A DNA stretch of 64,000 bases from Uranotaenia lowii (lineage: Eukaryota > Arthropoda > Insecta > Diptera > Culicidae). Below, piece by piece: positions 57,581 to 64,000 of this stretch. The stretch covers positions 52,806,490 to 52,870,489 of the forward strand of contig NC_073691.1 in the NCBI RefSeq assembly GCF_029784155.1, read 5' to 3'. Made by a program: the position numbers and the translations under genes. How positions within the stretch are numbered: position 1 is the first letter of the stretch; each line of letters begins with the position of its first letter. The notes under the pieces were generated by a model, which saw only the letters and a list, made by a program, of their open reading frames with translations, was not told the DNA's origin and ran no database searches.

Positions 57581-58463
57581 CATACATAATGACAATCCGA
57601 AAAATTGCTAAATAACATTTTTCATTTCCTTTATTAACATTTTGTTCGAAATTAGTGATTGTAGTGAATAATTGTCTTGAAATTGATGAAAATTTCTGGT
57701 GTATTGGTGTGATAGTTTTTCTGAAAAACTGGTATTAGAAATCTCGTGCATTTTTGTTGATTTGTCGAATAAAGATGTCGATTAAAATCTGGGAAGGAAT
57801 TTTGTTCGATTTTAATTCAAGATTTGAACAAAGTTATTTTGAATCAGTGTTGAAGATACAAAAATTTTAGTGATTTTCATAAAGTTCATTATCTTTTTTG
57901 AAAGGGAAAATATCGATAATAAATAAAATAAGAGTGCCACCGTCGAAGATTTTTTCCGCTGATTGCTTGGATTTCTTCAAGGCGGAAGAAGAGGTTTTGT
58001 TCAACAAAGGAATCAAATCAGCTAAGTATCACTAAGAGCCACACTGATCATTTTCAATTTTATTATATAAAACAGTAAAATAGCTTAACTCTATTATTGG
58101 GGATTCGTGGGGGGTAGGACAGGGCATCAAACGAGCGAAAAACTGATATACAATGGATTGTGGGTTCAAGCCAGCCGGAGTATCTCGGCAAATTTGGGAT
58201 CTTGACTAGGTAACTCTGGTACCTTTCCAGGATTCTTCGTTTGTTTCGAACAGTTTGAAGGGAGTGCGATGAGTTCAACCTGTCCCAAGCCAGTGGTAAC
58301 GGACCCCTTGGTTGTGCTGCAAATATTGTTGATGAGTTAAGCATGAACAATATTTGAATGTGCGATCGAGACTTCCCGTACCGACTCGGGTCGAAAGACC
58401 TATCAGCCACTGGTGGGTTCTTATACATACATACATACATACATAATGACAATCCGAAAAATT
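57581..58463 (+). mobile_element. probable retroposon flanked by 26-bp direct repeats
   Basis: A perfect 26-bp direct repeat (CATACATAATGACAATCCGA then AAAATT) occurs at 57581-57606 and 58438-58463. A (CATA)n run directly precedes the second copy. This is the layout of a target-primed insertion of about 830 bp with a CATA tail. 58096-58170 has a B-box-like GGGTTCAAGCC, so the 3' part may be SINE-like. The 129-codon minus frame at 58063-58452 is not supported. Confidence 0.6.
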
Positions 58464-59320
58464 CTTACTACATATACCATATTTCAACCTTCGACATGTC
58501 GCTTAGAATTCCCAAATAGGTTCTTAAAAACACCTAGAAGTATCTTGAATGGTGCGCTAGCGCTGCATTAAAAGCGCTTAGAAGTTTCGCTATCGATACT
58601 TTGACCTTTCAAAAGGCGATGGAAGCTTCCGTGGACCATTTTTTTTAGCTAGATGTAAACTTCGGAGTTCCAGTTTTCAATAAAAACCCAACTTTGTTTG
58701 CATGGTATTTGTTTCGAAAAAAAACTAAAGAATTATTGTTTGTGACCGAACAGCAAAATTAAAAATTTCTCAGAGGATCAAAACATTTTCGTTTTGAATC
58801 TTTATCTTCTGCTAACTGTTTGAGGGTGTTACAGAGGTGAAAGTTTCATGTTGAAATTATGTTTAATATTGAATATTTTCCTGTCGGGTCATAGACAAAT
58901 CACTTTTTTTAATTTTCCCAAAATTTTGTTTGAACTAACGTGACCATGAAGTTTATGTGCAATTCACATTTTACAAGCCGAAAAAACTAACCACAATACA
59001 AATGAAATGTTTAGCCGATCCTCTCCGTACTACTTGGCAATAGCTTTCGATACCTAACATTGGTTTACTTTTACAGATTGGATAACCGTTTTTCAAACAC
59101 CATATCAGGATGCTTTTAACTTTATTTCTATGGTGTTTAAGCATTGTAAGGATAATGCTCTTCGAAAAATCGATGTTGGCCGGCCAATAGGCAAGCTCCC
59201 CCATATATACACACATGACTGATTGTTAAAAAAATTAAATTAAATCATATTATTATAGAGAAAAGCGCTTTTCAACCTTGATGACAGATTCTCGCTTTTT
59301 TTTTGGGTCGTACAGAAACA
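58464..59320. other. AT-rich non-coding, nothing recognised
   Basis: No coding or repeat signal of note. Confidence 0.45.
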
Positions 59321-60315
59321 ATGGGGTAGGTTTTTTGATCACTAGTTCAATTCCCCATTAAAAGATGGCAATCATCAAAATGGTTCCTTTGGACAGAAAT
59401 TTGTATGGAAAAATTGAGAGTTACCTTTGTTGAATTTTTTTTAACGTAACAAGCACACTTTTTCAAAACTTATAAAGGTTCCCACAGTTATTCCGGATCG
59501 TTTGCACCCGGTGCCGGTATCGAACGAGGTGGTGAAAGTTGTTAAAATCACGAAAAACTGTCGGTGAGAGAGTATTTCTTGTTTGTTTTGATGTTATATT
59601 CTAGGGCCAGCCGGGCTGCCTGTTGAGATATATTTTTATGTTTCGTAAAATTTTCTGACTTGACACAGAATAAAAATTGTTAAAACTGTTATGGTAAATC
59701 TTAACAGCAGATGTCAAGCTATTTTTAGGAAAGTCCATGGTAGTACTTTGACAAAGAATTCCTGAATTGATTATTCTCGATCAAAGGGATTTGAAAGTGA
59801 TTGAGCTTGAGTAAATTATAAGCAAGAGACTTAAATGGCAGACGGATTGATTTTGAATATTAACTACGCTTAACGAGAAGGTTCTATACCCCCCAAGCCC
59901 CCTCCCCCCCTCCCCGTTTTAACTCCAACAGCGTGTTGTCAAATAAGTATGTGAAACTGTAGCAAGATTAAATTAAAAGCGTTTCTTTAACTTAGAAAGC
60001 TGAAACTTTTTCTTCGTTGACCATAAATTTTACATTTGTAATTGATTCTCGAAAAAAAACTTTGCAATATCAAGAAAAATGTTTAAATAAAATGTGTGCT
60101 GACTGTTTGTATTACCGTTTGGTATCTCAGATCCGCAGTGAGATGAATCAATTTTGATTCTACAGAAAACTCTTGAACGTACAGTTTTCCGATGGCTACT
60201 CCTATGTGAAAATCAAAGAAAATTTTCACTCTTTAAACAGATTACCTCTCTCCACTGAGAGGGAACTTCAAACTCACTTCAAGCGGTCGATATTTGCAGG
60301 TGCTTGCCGACAAGC
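59321..60315 (+). repeat. copy 2 of the dispersed repeat shared with 1.1-4.3 kb
   Basis: 59321-59657 matches 1111-1450, 59665-59880 matches 1761-1990 weakly, and 60213-60315 matches 4240-4345. The order is the same, but here it spans only about 1 kb, so the first copy has gained extra DNA. A C-rich run (59890-59917) lies between. Confidence 0.6.
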
Positions 60316-60479
60316 CCGATTAACTCGTATTCTTCCATCATCAACCGTTATTTGCCATAAAAATGACCTAGTTCGTATAAATTTTCAACCTTTTAAAATG
60401 TACCTAGGGCCTAGGTACTTCCTCATCAATGGTAAAACAGACAGCTGAATTAGTGGAGGGCATTTTGAGAAATCAGAGT

Positions 60480-60504
60480 ATGTATGTATGTATGTATGTA
60501 TATA
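60480..60504 (-). repeat. (CATA)n tail, possible minus-strand retroposon end
   Basis: Six TATG units, (CATA)n on the minus strand, adjoin a more complex 60-bp sequence (CCACCATGGGTGCACGG). It resembles the tail of the 58.4-kb retroposon but inverted. No duplication found. Confidence 0.35.
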
Positions 60505-60895
60505 GATCCACCATGGGTGCACGGATTCACCGCAGTTTCACAAAAGTTTGCGCTCCTTAGATTATTTTTAAGTTCGGTAAATCTTGCTAATAATAATAAA
60601 GATTTTGAATTTGACCCAGACTCGTAAAATTTATTTTGGAATCCATTTTCTAACTTTATTTTGGAAATTTTGTCAGTTATGTATTTTCCCTGCGATAATG
60701 CTCTTTCACCCTACTCCAAAATCGGCAGACATCAAGCATATGTTCACTTACTAAATTAGTTACTGTTGCGCCTGAGAAAAAAACAGCTGCCTCGATATCT
60801 ACCAGACATCAAGTTAATATTTTGATCATGTGATATATGTGTGAAGAATTGTTTCACTACAGTAACCATTTTGTTTTTTCTTACTTGGTTCGTAG

Positions 60896-61003
60896 AAATC
60901 AAAATACGATTTTGATGCAAAGGAATCCTACAACGAATTCAAAAACCTTCTACTGCAACTGCTAACAGTAAAGTTCCAACTCTCGTCGAGCATCTATCGG
61001 AAG
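60896..61003 (+). CDS. possible internal exon, unknown protein
   Basis: A T-rich tract ending GGTTCGTAG is followed by a 108-nt open segment ending CGGAAG|GTAAAC. It is phase 0 on both sides and encodes 36 residues (KSKYDFDAKESYNEFKNLLL, then QLLTVKFQLSSSIYRK), amphipathic and probably helical. The codons look protein-like compared with neighbouring chance frames. I do not recognise the family and found no partner exons. It could be an exon of a gene extending beyond the window or a relic. Confidence 0.35.
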
Positions 61004-62905
61004 GTAAACGATAAGCTTATTTCAAGTTTATTGCTTTGTTATGCTTGATATTTTTACGCTGCCTCAGCTAAAGTGTATCCATCCAGTCTTCCATGTATGA
61101 GCACTTGTAAAAGCGCTGTAAGGATTGTTTGAACGACTCTTCAAAAAAACTTCCGCCCCACTCCATAGTATACCTATTACTTATACAGGTGATATATGGT
61201 CAACGGTTGGATGTCATATGACAAAAAAAACAGCAAAATCAGCCGGGAAGCACTTTTCCACAGAACTTTAACGGCGTCATATCGTTGTTGTTATTGATGC
61301 GAAACAGCACTTCATAAACCGTTTCGTGCTGTCTAGTATACCCCTAGATATGTTCGATATACCGACACACGTTGAATGGCAAGGTCATATAAAATTTGTT
61401 TTAAGCCTGGTTGGCGGTTTGCTAAAATTTGCTAATTGATACATGCCGATTCATGCACGCCGTCGATTGTTAAGTCGAATTGTCGACCGAAATGATAATT
61501 ATCTCATTTGCGGTCCAAGAATTTATAATTGCTTCCAAGAAATGTGGCGCACAGCTCATCAAAACCGCGCAGTGGGAAGGATAAGTCGTGGGATGGTTGG
61601 TTTTTTTTTAAGTATTCTGGGGACATGTCGGTTTCATGGTCTAATTGCTTATTGCAATTGATTGCATTCAGGTGACAAAAAACGTTTTTTGGATTCTCTT
61701 GTAAAACAATCAATTGATCTTCGATTAAAACATACCCTATTAACCACGTTCAAAATCATCCATGTCATAAATGAGTCTAGATATCACATATCAAACGTTG
61801 AAGTCCTAAGGAAATTTCCTCGTGAATACGCTAATAAAAATGCTCAAACATTCGAAACCAATAATTCAAGAGTCAACGATCATCGTAATTCACAAATCTT
61901 CCGCCCATTCACGCCACATTTGTAATGGAAAAATGGGCAGCAACCTTGACAGTTCCGGCTGAACAGATGATCGTCATAGAATGGAGCAAAAAAAGCCCCG
62001 CCGATAGCCGGCATTCCCCTCATAACAATACACACAGGTAAATCTGTGGCAAATACCTATCCATCAATTACATATTTGGTTGTTTATTTTCACCTGGACG
62101 GTTGAGGTGAAAGAAAAACTTCGCACGTTGCAGTCACAATTTGTTATCGCGTAAACTCGCGAAAAGGTGTAAAAAATTTTGCCATTCAGCTATATCAAAA
62201 AGATGGTGGATGGTAAAGATTAAAAGCCGTGAACAGAAACGGCGTTTCATCTTAAACAATGATTTACGAATCAGTTTTGTTTCACTATCGATAACATCTA
62301 CAAATGTAGAACACAATACCTAGGGTTCCAACCTCTACTATCCACTATCTAACAGTTACATAGTTGACAGTCATTAAGCTAACGGTGTGTAACAGCTGGG
62401 TGAACAATCTACACGTGTTAACAGATGCATGATTAGCGAGATGTTTATTTTAGTTACAAACACACAACATTCGACAGCAACTCTTTTTTTACGATCAGTA
62501 ATGTTAGTTTTCAGCTTTTTTATGATCGCATGAGTTAAGTTTGACGCTACCACGCGACGAAATACACGTGTGAATTATCAAAAACTAAACTGAATGTATT
62601 CATTGTATCTAAAACCAAAAAAGTATGGCTGAATATTACTTAGACGCAAGCATATAAGCAATATTTTTGTTATGAAAATTAGGTTTCTCATCGATGCAAT
62701 TTACTGATGCTTGTTTAATAATGTAAGTAAATTTAATTCAACATCTTAAAAGGAACATATGATGTAAAGACAAGTTAACAAAATATAGAAATATGTGCTC
62801 ACGCAAAGCAGCGACGATGATAGTTTGATTGAGATTTTTATCTCAACTCACATTCCAGGTAAAGTGTCATGAATAAACCAAAAAAAATCAAACCAATCTT
62901 TATAG
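61004..62905. other. non-coding; no gene recognised
   Basis: Frames at 61443-61661 and 61662-61925 are adjacent but in different frames and show no known domain. 60316-60895, on the other side of the exon-like segment, is equally blank apart from the CATA run. Confidence 0.35.
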
Positions 62906-63440
62906 GTATATAAATATGAATTTCTGTCTGTCTGTCTGTCTGTTCCCTATAGACTCGGGAACTACTGAAACTACCTTACAATTTTCCATATTACTCGATA
63001 ACTAATCTAGATATTGGAACTCAATTTGGCACGGTAAGGTATTTGGATACGAAAAATATTTCAATGATTATTTGAGACCCCTCCCTCTTTCCAGTAGGGA
63101 GATATAAAAGTGGGGAGGGGGCCTCTTTTATAATTTTTTACATATCTCAAAAACTAATTGAGCAAATGGAACCCAATTTGGCATGGGCGGGTATTCGGGA
63201 ATGTGACATGTTCTAATGATTGTTTGAGACCCCTTCCTTCTGCCAGCGGGGAGAAAGGAAAGAAGGAGGGGAGTTTCATACAATTTTTAATGCATAAATC
63301 AAGAACAACAACCACAAATGGAACCAAATTTGGCATGGAACGATAGTTGGGTACAAGAAATGCTTCTTTGAATATTTGGTATCCCTCACTCCTTCAAAGA
63401 GGTGGATGAAATGGGGGAGGTGTTATCTTCTAGCTCTCGG
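62906..63440 (+). repeat. family A leader followed by family B array
   Basis: It opens with the leader of family A (TATAAATATGAATTTC, GTCTGTCTGTTCCCTATAGACTCGGGAACTACTG in short blocks). It then passes into family B units starting GGAACTCAATTTGGCA (63016), GGAACCCAATTTGGCATGG (63168) and GGAACCAAATTTGGCATGG (63320), an exact period of 152 bp. Confidence 0.7.
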
Positions 63441-64000
63441 GTTAAGGAAAACAAATAATATGTTGCATGGGAGGTGGGTGGTGTGACTATCTCGGGGTCG
63501 CTCATACAATGTAAGAAACTGTCACAGATTGAGTGAATAGCAAACCGGGAACTCAGGGGTGGGATTTCAAATCAGTCGCGAACCGTTTCGCCTATCGGTC
63601 CATTGAAAACATCATGAGTTCCTACAACATTGCTAGGGGTGTTCCCCTACTTTATATTTAAACAACAAATGAATTTCTAGAACAATCTGCCACCTTAATG
63701 CAAATTGATAAAATAAGATTCAAAAATATTGGATAATTCATTAATTTCGAAATGGAATAAACAAAATTGTGGGCAATCTTTTACATCTCCAGGGTTATAC
63801 CTTAGGTTTTAAATCTATTTGTTCAACAAACATTTTGGATTACATAAGCGCTTAAACATTTACATTTATGTGACGTCACACGTGTACTTGCGATTTCTTT
63901 TTCTGGATTTACGGAGGAAATGCGTGGGCGTTGCTTCACGATGTAATGAGCGTTACTCGGTGACTGGTCGTAACGCATCCGTTTCAGGAAATAGCCTTTG
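63441..64000. other. window end, nothing firm
   Basis: A weak tRNA-like arrangement may lie on the minus strand near 63545-63605. The last 100 bp (GACGTCAC, TTACTCGGTGACTGG) are less AT-rich. No gene call. Confidence 0.3.

Noticed and set aside
57607..58452. 129-codon minus-strand frame as a gene
   Set aside because: It crosses the CATA tail of a likely retroposon and has no domain features.

Overview
This window looks like a stretch of a mosquito (Culicidae) nuclear genome. It is AT-rich and poor in genes. Its protein-coding genes have short spliced introns and insect-type polyadenylation signals. Most of the rest is decayed transposable elements and repeats. The mosquito call rests on a secreted protein that resembles the aegyptin / 30-kDa salivary antigen family, on a full-length RTE-clade (JAM1-like) retrotransposon, and on the density of MITEs, foldback elements and tRNA-like modules. 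I cannot name the species.

Genes. (1) 6137-7126 (+) is the last coding exon of an M14 zinc carboxypeptidase with every catalytic residue and carboxypeptidase-A-type specificity; its upstream exons were not found. (2) 7746-15932 (-) is a complete three-exon, 524-residue sugar porter of the Tret1/GLUT8-like group. It converges on the carboxypeptidase, with about 620 bp between the stop codons. Its 6.5-kb second intron is packed with dead retroelements: two RTE pieces, an R1-clade LINE piece, and an LTR element with a gag remnant, a primer-binding site and a long LTR. (3) 42858-43731 (+) is a two-exon, 269-residue secreted protein with an acidic Ser/Thr/Pro-rich stretch and a Cys-rich C-terminus, with a TATA box and a poly(A) signal. 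Weaker exon-like segments lie at 60896-61003 (+) and 3712-3815 (-). A CpG-rich patch near 28.1-28.24 kb may be a promoter of a gene whose body is not visible.

Mobile DNA. 36781-40196 (-) is a full-length RTE retrotransposon with a 10-bp target-site duplication, a small ORF1 and a 990-codon ORF2. ORF2 ends early at an in-frame TGA; the frame continues 44 more codons to a TAA formed by the first unit of the TAAG tail. Related 3' ends lie at 50621-50736 and 8864-8988. A non-autonomous hAT-type element (48565-49679) has an 8-bp duplication. Foldback/TIR elements occur at 1451-1760, 20531-21503, about 25041-26035, 30205-30985 and 50541-51200. Two related families with internal tandem repeats of about 150 bp share one leader sequence (29.7, 31.1, 46.7, 48.0, 49.9 and 62.9 kb). 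Simple and cryptic repeats include a 600-bp TAAG array (26.6-27.2 kb), an 80-bp minisatellite (5.1-5.9 kb) and a GATC-rich cryptic repeat (44.6-45.6 kb).

The most unusual single item is a complete 73-nt tRNA-Lys(CTT) copy with its post-transcriptional CCA, placed exactly where an LTR element's primer-binding site should be (12056-12131). It looks as if the whole primer tRNA was copied into DNA. I saw no CRISPR arrays, rRNA genes or bacterial-type operons.
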